A stretch of DNA of 64,000 nt from Kaiparowitsia implicata GSE-PSE-MK54-09C (lineage in GTDB: Bacteria > Cyanobacteriota > Cyanobacteriia > Elainellales > Elainellaceae), in the NCBI GenBank assembly GCA_019359435.1, contig JAHHHI010000068.1, forward strand, positions 1 through 64,000. Reading direction: 5' to 3'. This document shows, one piece after another, positions 1-8,537 of this stretch. A program made the position numbers and the translations under genes. Under the pieces are notes generated by a model. It saw only the letters and a program-made list of their open reading frames with translations, made no database searches and was not told where the DNA came from. Position 1 is the first letter of the stretch. Every line of letters begins with the position of its first letter.

Positions 1-49
1 CTCGATAGTCGGGCACCTGTTGCAGGGCTTCGATAATGCTCACACTCAT
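1..49 (-). CDS. N-terminal start of a transposase (ISAs1-like), cut by window edge
   Basis: An ATG at 49 is preceded by a good ribosome binding site (GGGAGG, one base before the start). It opens MSVSIIEALQQVPDYR and runs off the left edge. Family knowledge: ISAs1-type transposases often begin with a similar helix (LLEALQQVPDPR) before their catalytic domain. Only 16 residues are visible, so the family call is an inference from this short match plus the transposon-rich surroundings. Confidence 0.45.
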   Translation of the reverse strand, partial: MSVSIIEALQQVPDYR

Positions 50-107
50 GCCTCCCTAAAAGTCAGATGGCTACCTCTGATTCTAATTTCTCTACATCAA
101 CAACGAA

Positions 108-233
108 TTAATCCTGGGGGAGCGGGGAGGAGGTTTGTTTTTGATGGAGAAATTCAGCGAAGTGGAGGACTTCGTTGATTTGATCCTCTGGAAGGGTTTG
201 GATGAGCTGATAGAGCTTTTTGGCGGCTGTCAT
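108..233 (-). CDS. 41-aa DUF2281-like small protein (antitoxin-type)
   Basis: A 41-codon reading frame starts at ATG 233 and ends at TAA 108. It contains LYQLIQTLPEDQINEVLHFA followed by EFLHQKQ, the pattern of cyanobacterial DUF2281 proteins, small helical proteins usually coded beside toxin genes. It lies 9 bp downstream of the HigA-like gene on the same strand, so it is probably the last gene of that cluster. No PIN or RelE partner follows; the next gene is a transposase start. The role as an antitoxin is inferred from family and position. Confidence 0.6.
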   Translation of the reverse strand: MTAAKKLYQLIQTLPEDQINEVLHFAEFLHQKQTSSPLPQD

Positions 234-242
234 GGTCTTTTA

Positions 243-551
243 CTATGCTAAATTTGCTAGTTGGGCTACAGGAATATGCTCGTAGATTTCTCTATTTTCT
301 TCCTGAGCTTGCCGTAAATCATACTGAGTTTGTAGGTTCATCCAAAACTGAGCACTATTGCCGAAATATCTGGATAGGCGCAGAGCTGTATCTGCTGTAA
401 TGCTGCGCTTCTCAGATGAAATTTCGCTAATTTGAGCCTGGGCTACACCAATATCTTTGCTTAACCGACAGGCAGTTATATCGAGCGGCTCTAGAAAATC
501 TGCGGCCAGAATTTCGCCAGGATGAATGTTTGATAAAGGTTCATACTGCAT
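243..551 (-). CDS. higA: HigA-family antitoxin, XRE helix-turn-helix
   Basis: The 102-aa protein has the HigA signature HPGEIL near residues 10-15, then an XRE-type helix-turn-helix (about 22-62: RLSKDIGVAQAQISEI, then RSITADTALRLSRYFG) and the usual WMNLQTQYDLRQA tail. HigA proteins bind the operon promoter and neutralise a HigB RNase. No HigB-like toxin is adjacent: the upstream gene is a YgiT-like protein whose own partner is DUF4258. It is therefore either an orphan antitoxin or part of a composite toxin-antitoxin operon. One base separates it from the upstream gene, so co-transcription is very likely. Confidence 0.85.
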   Translation of the reverse strand: MQYEPLSNIHPGEILAADFLEPLDITACRLSKDIGVAQAQISEISSEKRSITADTALRLSRYFGNSAQFWMNLQTQYDLRQAQEENREIYEHIPVAQLANLA

Positions 552-552
552 T

Positions 553-774
553 TTATGAGTAGTTATATACAGGAACTTGGATAAAATGATCAGGTTCTTT
601 GTTGCCTAAAATAGTCTGCTGTAAACGTTCTACGGTTGCGGGCGAAAAAAACTGCTCCCCTGTTTCTTCATTGACGCGGGCAGGCACATTCTCAATCAGA
701 ATGATCTGACCATTAAGGTTTAAAGTGTATGTCACCTGTGTCTCAATCAATGTTTCTTGCCAATTAGTTGTCAT
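553..774 (-). CDS. YgiT/MqsA-like antitoxin without zinc cysteines
   Basis: The protein is 73 aa from ATG 774. This start is preferred over an in-frame one at 807 because AGGAG sits just upstream, and because it overlaps the end of the DUF4258 gene by 11 bp, as in translationally coupled toxin-antitoxin pairs. The core LNLNGQIILIENVPARVNEE, then TGEQFFSPATVERLQQTI, matches the N-terminal fold of YgiT/MqsA antitoxins. In classical members this domain has two CxxC motifs; this one has no cysteine at all, so it cannot form the zinc site. Cyanobacteria often pair this family with DUF4258. Confidence 0.75.
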   Translation of the reverse strand: MTTNWQETLIETQVTYTLNLNGQIILIENVPARVNEETGEQFFSPATVERLQQTILGNKEPDHFIQVPVYNYS

Positions 775-1096
775 CGTTGCTAGGTCTCCTTTGAGTAAGA
801 TTGTCATTCCATTTGTTGAGGTCGGGTTCGTACAACGTAATAATTTTAATAAGTGATCGCGTGGGATAACTACATTGAATATGGATAGGACGCTTAGCCT
901 CTGTTAAGCCAAAGATTAAACAGCTTGGGCCATATTTGTCCTGTGGATAGTTTTCGATTATTTGACCATTGGCAATTACCTCTCTAATTTCCTGTACTCG
1001 AATATGTCGCAAAATAGATTGATCAACGGCATGTTTGGAGAACTCAAACTGATCTTCAGCAAATTTTCGACGTATTTCGGTAATGAGTGCTTCCAT
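764..1096 (-). CDS. DUF4258 protein, probable RelE/BrnT-like toxin
   Basis: The 110-aa protein has FEFSKHAVDQSILRHIRVQE followed by IREVIANGQIIENYPQDKYG, the DUF4258 pattern of a His-containing helix and a short beta sheet with YPQDKYGPSCLIFG. It ends ...SLIKIITLYEPDLNKW, also typical. DUF4258 proteins resemble RelE/BrnT-type RNase toxins; activity is not shown by sequence alone. It is the first gene of a three- or four-gene minus-strand operon (DUF4258, YgiT-like, HigA-like, DUF2281-like), and its stop codon overlaps the start of the YgiT-like gene. Confidence 0.8.
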   Translation of the reverse strand: MEALITEIRRKFAEDQFEFSKHAVDQSILRHIRVQEIREVIANGQIIENYPQDKYGPSCLIFGLTEAKRPIHIQCSYPTRSLIKIITLYEPDLNKWNDNLTQRRPSNDDN

Positions 1097-1144
1097 TTGG
1101 TTGTTGTAAAAGAGCTGCCCATCGGGTGCATTTTACGTTTGTAA

Positions 1145-1217
1145 CCCTCATCCTAAATCCCTCTCCCAGGGTGGGAGAGGGACTTTGAAACTCCGGCTCC
1201 CCTTCTCCCGTTTTGGG
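1145..1217. repeat. Left part of a palindromic cyanobacterial intergenic repeat split by the IS
   Basis: The stretch contains a perfect 10-bp hairpin, TCCCTCTCCC (1158-1167) and GGGAGAGGGA (1173-1182), and then CTCCGGCTCCCCTTCTCCC. The second hairpin arm CCCCTTCTCCC (1199-1209) finds its partner GGGAGAAGGGG at 2712-2722, on the far side of the insertion sequence. The whole looks like one common dispersed cyanobacterial repeat of about 100 bp that was opened by the IS. Confidence 0.75.
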
Positions 1218-2703
1218 CTACTAAGTACACATAAATGTCTTCTGAGCTAACGACCATCCCTCAAAGACAGCCTCAAATTTCTTGAGTCTTTGGCTTAGGG
1301 TGCGGATGCCTGGCGGAGATTGGGAGCGATAGCCCGACCATCCCCCTAGTCGTGCAATCAGCCAAGCAGCCCAAGCTAAAGAACCCTGTGTATAGGGATT
1401 CTGCTGTTTCCGGGTGCGCCCTTGCAAGGTCGGCGCTAAGTCCGCCAAGCAGTGCTGTTGCGGCGCGCTGAAGGTCACTGAGGCAGGGAGGGTTTCATCG
1501 TCTCGCCCTTCTTTGAGTTGGAGAATCCGCACAGCCGCCATCAAGGCCAAGATACTGAGGCGCTCAATCGCTTGAACCGACTCAAGTCGGGTAGATTCCA
1601 GGTCAAGCCCCACTCGCTTAAGGGTGGCAAAGAGTTGCTCAATCCGCCAGCGCCATCCATACCACTGAATCACCGGCCAGGCTTGCTCCAAGGTATTCAC
1701 TGGATGAGTGGTCAGTAAACGCCAATGAATCGGGGATTCTCCCTCCGGTGGCGTCACCTCTTTAGCTTCAATGGCATAGAGCGCTACGCTATCCGGGTAG
1801 TCCTGGGCACTAACCTTTTTGGGGCGGCGGATAGTGAGCGGAGCCAAACGCACGGCTAACCAAGCCTCACGGGCGCTGCGTCCGGTGCGGGAGTCAGCCA
1901 TCACCGTGACGGCATAGGTGCCCTGGCAGGGCTGCTGGCTGAGCGTCTCATACAGCATCGTCGAACTATCCTGCAACTGTCGGTCACGACAGGCACGCAC
2001 CAACAGGTGAGTATGCGCATCGGGCACTCGCACCCATTCTTCATAGATATCGCTTTCTCGGTCCCCGATATAGGTGACGCACTTAACCCCACCCCCGACT
2101 AGACTCGGTTGGCTGCGTTCGGCCGCTAGCAACCATTTGTACGATTCCTTCTCTTCAATTGGTAACTGGGGATAGCGACGTTGATGCTTGTCAGGGCGCT
2201 CTAACTCACGATGCCATAGTTGAATCGTGCTCAAACCCAAAGGAAAGCCGCTCTCGGCATCTGCAACCAAGGTGGGATGAATGAAGAAGCCTACGTCTCG
2301 ATTGTTGCCCACCACCCCTAAGCCCTCTGTTCTCAAATGCCGGGCTTGAGCCTGCAAGTTAAGTTCACTACTGTCGCTAATGGCCAGCACGTGCCGTCCC
2401 GACACCTGCTGCTGGCAGTGGTCTGACGCACTCTTTATCAGTTCCGACACCCTCACGTTCTCATTACTCAAAAACCGATAGTAGCCCACCTGTTCGGCTC
2501 GATTACGGCTCACAGCACGGATGTTCACCGATTGCTCCCGGCTCATCGCTTCGTATAATGCCGCCCCCTTTTGACTAGGCGAAGATCTCCAAACGCCTCA
2601 CCCAGGCTCGCCTCAGCATGAATCAAGATAGGGTTCTCCATCTCCTTTGCCCAATAGTCTCCAGCAGCATCCTACTACATCAAGACTTATGTGTACTTAG
2701 TAG
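1218..2703 (-). mobile_element. IS4-family insertion sequence, 1486 bp
   Basis: The ends are perfect 17-bp inverted repeats: CTACTAAGTACACATAA at 1218-1234 and its complement at 2687-2703. The flanks are an 11-bp direct repeat with one mismatch, CCCGTTTTGGG (1207-1217) and CCCGCTTTGGG (2704-2714), as expected for target-site duplication by this family. The transposase stop codon lies inside the left inverted repeat. The target was the loop of a palindromic repeat. The mismatch in the duplication and a frameshift in the transposase suggest an older insertion. Confidence 0.88.
1221..2641 (-). pseudogene. IS4-family (Tn5-like) transposase split by a frameshift
   Basis: The main frame (1221-2546, 441 aa) holds the whole catalytic core: first Asp in VLAISDSSELN, second in YIGDRESDIYEEW, and a perfect YREK signature (Y-x2-R-x3-E-x6-K) in YGWRWRIEQLFATLK. 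The N-terminal start lies in another frame: ATG 2641 gives MENPILIHAEASLGEAFGDL and ends at 2543. The two frames join at a run of five G (2564-2568 on the plus strand as C5, followed by T4). One more G would give a continuous LVKRGAALYEAMSREQSVNI. This is either a single-base deletion or, less likely, a programmed -1 frameshift at A4G5. The protein alone from 2546 lacks about 30 residues of the DNA-binding domain. Confidence 0.8.
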
Positions 2704-3521
2704 CCCGCTTTGGGAGAAGGGGTTAGGGGATGTAGAGCTATGCTCTTCCCGGAGGGTGGGCGATCTGGCCCAAACAACCCCCCATTTACGTAAGGAAACC
2801 CATTCGCCCAGTTGCGAACCCCCGCCGCCTCCCGCTGCTTCAGCGGCGTCGCCATCGCCCGAAAGATCTCCGCCAGCACCTCATGGGTAATGGCTGAATC
2901 GCCAGCGCTCATCTGGGCCACGGTTTGGGTAAACAGACCCTCGCTGTAAAAGATGTTGGTATCTTCGGCAAAAAAGCAGAAGATCAGCCGCGCCATAAAG
3001 TGGTTCATCTCCTCCCGGCGATCGGCAGTGTCCCAATCGGGGTTTTCCTGGAGCAGTTCGATATAGAGACGGTTCAGGCGACCCGTGGCCTTAATGTCAA
3101 AGGCATTCTCGCGGATCTGCCGCACCGTCGTAATCCCCGCCAGGGGCAGGAAAAAGCCAAAGTAGTCGTGAAAGTCGGGGTAGTCACAGGCCACCGTCTC
3201 CCCATCCACCAGGTTCTCGGCCTCAAAGCCTCTACCATCCGTAGCGAGAATGAACTTAGCCTTTTGTCGTGCCGTCGCCGGGCTCTCTCGCAGGGCCGTG
3301 AGGGTGGCCGCCACCGCACCCTCAGCACACACCTTCAGATGAATATTGTTGCGCTGGAGCACCCCGCCCAGGTCAGACTGGTTCGAGCTGCCGCTTTTGA
3401 GCCGTTTGATGGTGGTAGACTTATTGCCAAAGGCCTCTAGAAAGGCAAAGGGGAACTCTTCTGGGTCAAAGGGGGCCTCGGCCAGCCTAGAGACGGCTTC
3501 TTCGATTTCGACTGCATTCAT
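2697..3521 (-). pseudogene. N-terminal stump of an MmeI-like restriction-modification protein
   Basis: Starting from ATG 3521 (MNAVEIEEAVSRLAEAPFDP), about 250 residues match the N-terminal region of MmeI-like single-chain restriction-modification proteins: FLEAFGNKSTTIKRL, DLGGVLQRNNIHLKV, FFLPLAGITTVRQIRENAFD, then MARLIFCFFAEDTNIF and FPYVNGGLFG. After YVNGGLFG the sequence changes to PDRPPSGKSIALHPLTPSPK, which is simply the translation of the palindromic repeat next to the IS. The methyltransferase domain (NPPY motif) and the target-recognition part are absent and are not found beyond the IS. The gene was truncated by the repeat or a linked deletion, so it is a non-functional remnant. 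Confidence 0.75.
2704..2737. repeat. Right part of the split palindromic repeat
   Basis: CCCGCTTTGGGAGAAGGGG and the following TTAGGGGATG complete the repeat begun at 1145. The arm GGGAGAAGGGG (2712-2722) pairs with 1199-1209. The first 11 bases are the second copy of the IS target duplication. Confidence 0.7.
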
Positions 3522-3539
3522 ACGCTGGTTACAAATCAC

Positions 3540-3972
3540 TTAGGGGTTTGATGTGAGCGCCTTAGAGGTGCATTAGAGGTGCAAGTGACTGGCCTTCATC
3601 ATAGCCACTGATCCAAAATAGCTACTGATCCAGCGATCGCCCTACTGCCCTACTTAGGGACGTGCAAGAAAATAAGGCACCCATTGTCATCTTTCCTATT
3701 GGTGCATTGCTGCGCGCATGCGCCCTACAGCAATCAACGTTTCCGGTACTTTATTTAGAATTTAGACAAGATTTAGACGAGCGTCCCTTACCTTTTTTTG
3801 AGATGGCGTGTGGCAGGGCGGGGCCGTTGAGGAACGCATGGTCATGCGCCCGTACAAAGATTCATGCTGTCATTCAGGCACGCCTCCGAGCTTCGGATCG
3901 CTAGGGGAAACTGCACGCAAGGGGAGCAAGAGGCGTTAGCCTAGAGGCACTGCTGTTGCTAACGGCCTAGCC
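3540..3972. other. Intergenic, upstream of the UPF0182 gene
   Basis: No convincing gene is present. A GTG-started frame of 80 codons at 3662 has no recognisable domain. The segment includes one HIP1 octamer and a short direct repeat (ATTTAGACAAG / ATTTAGACGAG near 3760-3782). It must carry the promoter for the following gene, but no clear -35/-10 pair stands out. Confidence 0.5.
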
Positions 3973-6900
3973 ATGAAGTCTTCTGCCAACACCGCTGCGG
4001 TTCCCTCTACTCCAGCATCGCGGCCTACGCGGAGGCCGTGGTTAGGGATAGGCGCTCAGATCCGCCGCTTCGGAGCGGATCGTCCCTGGTTTTTGGCGCT
4101 GCTACTAGCGCTGGGCGTTGTGGTGTTGCTCGATGTGGGCACCTACCTGTTAGCAGAGGGCTTTTGGTTTGAGGAGGTAGGCTACCTCCAAATTTTTGGC
4201 AAGCGGTTGCTGTTTCAGGTGGGACTGGGGCTGCTGGTATTTGCGGCGAGTTTGGGGGTGCTGTGGGGCAATCTGCGCTATGCCTATCAGCAGCTTCGGC
4301 AAACCCAGCGCCTCGCTGCCCGAGCGTCGGGATTCATGGCAATGCCGCTGAGGCTAGTGCTGCCGTTGAGCTTGCTGTTGGCGGGATTGATGGGCTTTTT
4401 GTTGGTCTATCACGGACAAATTGCGATTAGCCACTGGCAGCCCAATGTCACAATTTATGGCACGTCAGAGCATATTCCCGCTAATTTTAGCCCCGATGCC
4501 CTGTGGCGCGTGACGCAGCAGATGGCGCAGCAGCCCTGGGTGGTGTTGCTGCTGTTGGGCATTGTGGCAGCGGTGATGCTAGTGCCTCAGGTGGCGCTGG
4601 GGGCGATCGCCCTGCTGATGAGTTTAGGCTTTGCGCTGGTGCTCTCTGAAAATTGGATTCGGATTCTGCCAGCGTTTAACCCGGTGCCGTTTGGGCAAGT
4701 CGATCCGGTCTTTGGGCGCGACTTGCGGTTTTATATCTTTCAACTGCCGGTGTTAGAGCTGTTGGTGTTTTGGCTGCTGGGGCTGTTTGCGCTGGCGCTG
4801 ACCACAGTGCTGCTGGTGTATCTGCTGGGCGATCGCAACCTTAGCAATGGTCAGTTTCCGGGGGTGTATGCGCCGCAGCTCCGGCACCTCTGGCGGCTGA
4901 GTGGCTGGTTTATGCTGGCGATCGCCTTTAACTTTTGGGTTGATCGATATCAACTGCTCTACTCCCAAGACGGGGTCGTATATGGTGCCAGCTTCACCGA
5001 CCTGGTTGTGCGGTTGCCGGTTTTTACGCTGCTGAGTCTGGTGGCGATCGCCTTGGCGCTGTGGCTGCTGGGGCAGTGGCTCTGGCATCGGCCCTCGGCG
5101 CTCCCGAGTGCTAAGCCGGTTGAGCAAGCTGAATCCCGTTCTGGCAACGGCAACGGATTTAGCCGCCGTCAGCGGGAGCGTTCAGCAGCTCGCCAACATA
5201 ACAGCAACGGCAACGGCAGCGGCAACGGTAAATATAACGGCAATGGCAATGGTCGGCGGCAGCGTTCAGTCTTAATCGAGCGGCAACCGTTGCAACCGAT
5301 TCAATCGGCAGAGTCGGCGCTGGCGTCAACGGCTCGCACCGCGACCGCTCGCCCAACGCAACCGCCCCGTTGGTTTGAACCTCGCCATACTGCCACGGCA
5401 GATTCCAACGGCATCAACCCTCAGCACCCCGCAGCAGATGCGATCGCCGAGTTGCCCTGGGCCAAGGCCACCACCCTAAGCTTGATTGGCTATTGGGCTG
5501 TTGCACTGCTGCTGCTTTACCCGCTGCCCTGGCTGGTGCAGGGGGTTGTGGTGCAACCCAACGAGTTAGAGCTGGAATTGCCCTATTTGGAACGAGCGAT
5601 CGCCCTGACTCGCGAGGGGTTTGAGCTGAGCAACATTCAGTCGGATGTGTTCAACCCCAGCGACGACCTCACCCAGGAGGATATTGAGCGCAATAGCCCC
5701 ACCACAGACAACATTCGCCTGTGGGATACCCGTCCGCTGCTAGAAACCAACCGTCAGCTCCAGCGAATTCGCTCTTATTATGAATTTCCGGATGCAGATA
5801 TTGACCGCTATCTACTGCCGACCGATGCTGCTGATGGGCCGCTAGGGCTGCGGCAGGTGTTGATCGCAGCGCGGGAACTGGACTATGACTCTGTGCCCGC
5901 AGAAGCGCAAACCTGGATCAATAAGCACTTGATCTACACCCACGGCTATGGTTTTACCCTCAGCCCAGTGAACACGGTGGCCGAAGGTGGGCTGCCCCAA
6001 TACTTCATTGATGGCATTGAGCAAGATGTGAGCGATCCCCGCATTCGCGATACCATTCCCCTCGAGAGTCCTCGCATTTACTATGGCGAGATGTCTAGCA
6101 CCCATGTGATGACCCAGACGCGGGTGCTTGAGTTGGACTATCCCAGCGGTAGCGAAAACGTCTACAACTCTTATGATGGTGATGGCGGTATTGGGATCGG
6201 GGCCTATTGGCGACGGCTGCTCTTTGCTAAGCATCTGCGCGATTGGCGCATGCTGTTTAGCGCTGACTTAACTCCTGACAGTCGGCTGTTGTTTCGCCGT
6301 GTGATTACCCAGCGGGTCAGGGCGATCGCCCCCTTTCTGCGATTTGACAGCAACCCCTACATTGTGGCAGCACGGGTCGATTGGTCTGAGCTAGAGGGCG
6401 ATCGACCCAGCCCCAGCCAGGGCAACACCAGTAATCTGTACTGGATTTTGGATGCTTATACCACGAGCGATCGCTATCCCTATTCCGACCCTGAAGAGAA
6501 CGATTTCAACTACATCCGCAACTCCGTGAAGGTGGTGATCGACGCCTACAACGGCGCGGTGTGGTTTTTCAATGCCAACCCCAATGATCCGGTGATCCAA
6601 ACCTGGAGCCGCACCTTTCCTGGCGTATTTTTTCCCCTTCAAGCGATGCCCGAGTCGCTGTTGCAGCACATTCGTTATCCCACTGATTTCTATAACACTC
6701 AGTCGCAGCAACTGATGGTCTACCACATGACTGACCCGCGGGTATTCTACAACCGGGAAGACCTGTGGCGATCGCCCAACGAAATCTACGGGGATGAGCA
6801 ATTGCCAGTCGAGCCGTATTACCTAATCATGTCGCTGCCGACCAACGGTGCTGGGGAAGAGTTCATTCTGCTGCGTCCCTTTGCGCCCGCCCAGCGCACC

Positions 6901-7365
6901 AACTTGATTGGCTGGCTCGCCGCCCGCTCAGACGGTGACAATTATGGGCGGATGCTGCTCTACCGCTTCCCCAAGCAGGAACTGGTGTTTGGTCCCGAAC
7001 AAATTGAAGCCCGCATCAATCAAGACCCCGTGATTTCTCAGCAAATTTCGCTATGGAATCGGCGCGGTTCCCAAGCCGTGCAAGGCAACCTGTTGGTGAT
7101 CCCCATTGAAAATTCGCTGCTCTATGTAGAGCCAATCTACCTCCAAGCTGAGCAAAACCGTCTGCCAACCTTAGTGCGTGTCATCGTCGCCTATGGCAAT
7201 CAGATTGTCATGGCTGAAACCTTACAGCAAGCCCTCGATGCCATTTTCCAGGATGGCGAAGCGGCCGGTGCAGTGGTGCGTCCGCTGGCCGACTTTGAAG
7301 TACCGGATAACGACACCAGCCTTGAAGCGCAACCGCTGCTGCCCGAGGGCGGGGCGGCACCCTAG
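3973..7365 (+). CDS. UPF0182 family integral membrane protein
   Basis: The 1130-aa protein has several hydrophobic segments in its first 370 residues, another near 497-520, and a long extracytoplasmic part. Family landmarks include FGRDLRFYIFQLPVLELLVF, the segment DNIRLWDTRPLLETNRQLQR, SPRIYYGE, YNGAVWFF and FPKQELVFGPEQIEARINQD. UPF0182 proteins are large and of unknown function. This one is longer than usual because of an insert at about residues 375-490 that is low-complexity (Asn/Gly repeats at 389-430, then Pro/Thr/Arg-rich) just before the last membrane helix. The start ATG at 3973 precedes a basic segment and the first helix. The GT4 gene follows after 5 bp, so the two are probably co-transcribed. 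Confidence 0.9.
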   Translation: MKSSANTAAVPSTPASRPTRRPWLGIGAQIRRFGADRPWFLALLLALGVVVLLDVGTYLLAEGFWFEEVGYLQIFGKRLLFQVGLGLLVFAASLGVLWGNLRYAYQQLRQTQRLAARASGFMAMPLRLVLPLSLLLAGLMGFLLVYHGQIAISHWQPNVTIYGTSEHIPANFSPDALWRVTQQMAQQPWVVLLLLGIVAAVMLVPQVALGAIALLMSLGFALVLSENWIRILPAFNPVPFGQVDPVFGRDLRFYIFQLPVLELLVFWLLGLFALALTTVLLVYLLGDRNLSNGQFPGVYAPQLRHLWRLSGWFMLAIAFNFWVDRYQLLYSQDGVVYGASFTDLVVRLPVFTLLSLVAIALALWLLGQWLWHRPSALPSAKPVEQAESRSGNGNGFSRRQRERSAARQHNSNGNGSGNGKYNGNGNGRRQRSVLIERQPLQPIQSAESALASTARTATARPTQPPRWFEPRHTATADSNGINPQHPAADAIAELPWAKATTLSLIGYWAVALLLLYPLPWLVQGVVVQPNELELELPYLERAIALTREGFELSNIQSDVFNPSDDLTQEDIERNSPTTDNIRLWDTRPLLETNRQLQRIRSYYEFPDADIDRYLLPTDAADGPLGLRQVLIAARELDYDSVPAEAQTWINKHLIYTHGYGFTLSPVNTVAEGGLPQYFIDGIEQDVSDPRIRDTIPLESPRIYYGEMSSTHVMTQTRVLELDYPSGSENVYNSYDGDGGIGIGAYWRRLLFAKHLRDWRMLFSADLTPDSRLLFRRVITQRVRAIAPFLRFDSNPYIVAARVDWSELEGDRPSPSQGNTSNLYWILDAYTTSDRYPYSDPEENDFNYIRNSVKVVIDAYNGAVWFFNANPNDPVIQTWSRTFPGVFFPLQAMPESLLQHIRYPTDFYNTQSQQLMVYHMTDPRVFYNREDLWRSPNEIYGDEQLPVEPYYLIMSLPTNGAGEEFILLRPFAPAQRTNLIGWLAARSDGDNYGRMLLYRFPKQELVFGPEQIEARINQDPVISQQISLWNRRGSQAVQGNLLVIPIENSLLYVEPIYLQAEQNRLPTLVRVIVAYGNQIVMAETLQQALDAIFQDGEAAGAVVRPLADFEVPDNDTSLEAQPLLPEGGAAP

Positions 7366-7370
7366 GCGCT

Positions 7371-8537
7371 ATGACCCTATTGCGGGTGGTGCATGTGGTG
7401 CCTTCATTAGCCTGGGAGGATGGCGGCCCTAGCGCTGCGGCCCTGGGGATGGTCTCCGCGCTGGCAGAGGCGGGCGTGGCCGTAACCCTGCTCACCACTG
7501 ATGCGGGGGCTGGGCCAGGGGCATTGCCGATTTCAGAGGCGGTTTCCCTGCATACCTTTCGCTGCTGGCCGTCGCAGCGCTACAAGTTCTCGCCAGATCT
7601 GCTGCGGTGGATGGCGCGTCACGCGGGGGCCTATGATGTAGCCCACATTCATGCCTTGTTTTCTCCGGTGAGCACAGCGGCAGCGTGGATTGCACGACAG
7701 CAGGGATTGCCCTATGTGCTGCGCCCCTTAGGCACGCTTGATCCGGCAGATTTGCAGAAAAAGCACTGGCTCAAACTGCGCTATGGGCGTTGGCTCGAAG
7801 CGCCCAATTTAGCGAATGCTGCGGCTATTCACTTTACCAGTGAGCCAGAAGCGGCGATCGCCCATCGATTTGGCGTTGCCACGCGGGATGTGGTGTTGCC
7901 GCTGGGTGTCTCGTTGCCGTCAGCCCCGCCCGATTCTGACGAGGCTGATCTGCGAGCCCAGTGGGGCCTCTCATCGGATTGTCCAATTGTGCTCTTTCTG
8001 GGACGATTCGACCGCAAAAAAGGGATTGAGCTGTTGATGGCGGCACTGGAGCAATTGCAGGCTGAGGGCGTTGCCTTTCACTGGATACTGGCTGGGGCGA
8101 ATCCCTATGATCCAGCGTATGAGAAGGCCGTGGGCGATCGCCTCCGCCGATCTCCCCTGCAGGGTCAGACGATCCAACCGGGCTTTGTCACGGGGGCGCT
8201 CAAGGCATCAGTGCTGGGTATGGCGGATGTGTCGGTGTTGCCGTCTGCCGCCGAAAACTTTGGTATTGCTGTCGCGGAGGCCATGCTCGCGAGCATTCCC
8301 GTGGTGATTTCTGAGGGCGTGCAGATTCACCTCGCCGTGCAGTCGGCTGGGGCAGGCTGGGTGGTGCCCCGGCAGGTGGATGCGCTGACCGACTGCCTGC
8401 GGCAAGTATTACAGAATCCCGCAGAGCGCCACCGTCGGGGACAAGCCGCCCAGCAGCTCGCTGCTCGTGAGTATGCCTGGGGGGCGATCGCCCCCCAGCT
8501 CATTGCCCTGTATCAGCAGATTCTAGCGTCGGCGTAA
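7371..8537 (+). CDS. GT4-family glycosyltransferase
   Basis: The 388-aa protein has a GT-B fold. The N-terminal domain opens LLRVVHVVPSLAWEDGGPSA with a Gly-rich acceptor-side loop. The C-terminal domain has IVLFLGRFDRKKGIELLMAA and the E-x7-E nucleotide-sugar motif in AENFGIAVAEAM. Such enzymes move a sugar from a nucleotide-sugar donor onto a lipid or polysaccharide acceptor at the cytoplasmic membrane face; the substrate cannot be read from the sequence. It starts 5 bp after the UPF0182 stop, suggesting an envelope-related operon. Its last 38 bp overlap the end of the converging phosphoribosyltransferase gene. Confidence 0.9.
   Translation: MTLLRVVHVVPSLAWEDGGPSAAALGMVSALAEAGVAVTLLTTDAGAGPGALPISEAVSLHTFRCWPSQRYKFSPDLLRWMARHAGAYDVAHIHALFSPVSTAAAWIARQQGLPYVLRPLGTLDPADLQKKHWLKLRYGRWLEAPNLANAAAIHFTSEPEAAIAHRFGVATRDVVLPLGVSLPSAPPDSDEADLRAQWGLSSDCPIVLFLGRFDRKKGIELLMAALEQLQAEGVAFHWILAGANPYDPAYEKAVGDRLRRSPLQGQTIQPGFVTGALKASVLGMADVSVLPSAAENFGIAVAEAMLASIPVVISEGVQIHLAVQSAGAGWVVPRQVDALTDCLRQVLQNPAERHRRGQAAQQLAAREYAWGAIAPQLIALYQQILASA

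Noticed and set aside
2618-2890. 90-codon plus-strand frame across the right end of the IS
   Set aside because: Runs through the inverted repeat and antisense to the MmeI-like remnant; no domain.
3662-3904. 80-codon frame starting with GTG upstream of the UPF0182 gene
   Set aside because: No domain, odd composition, no good ribosome site; lies in the likely promoter region.
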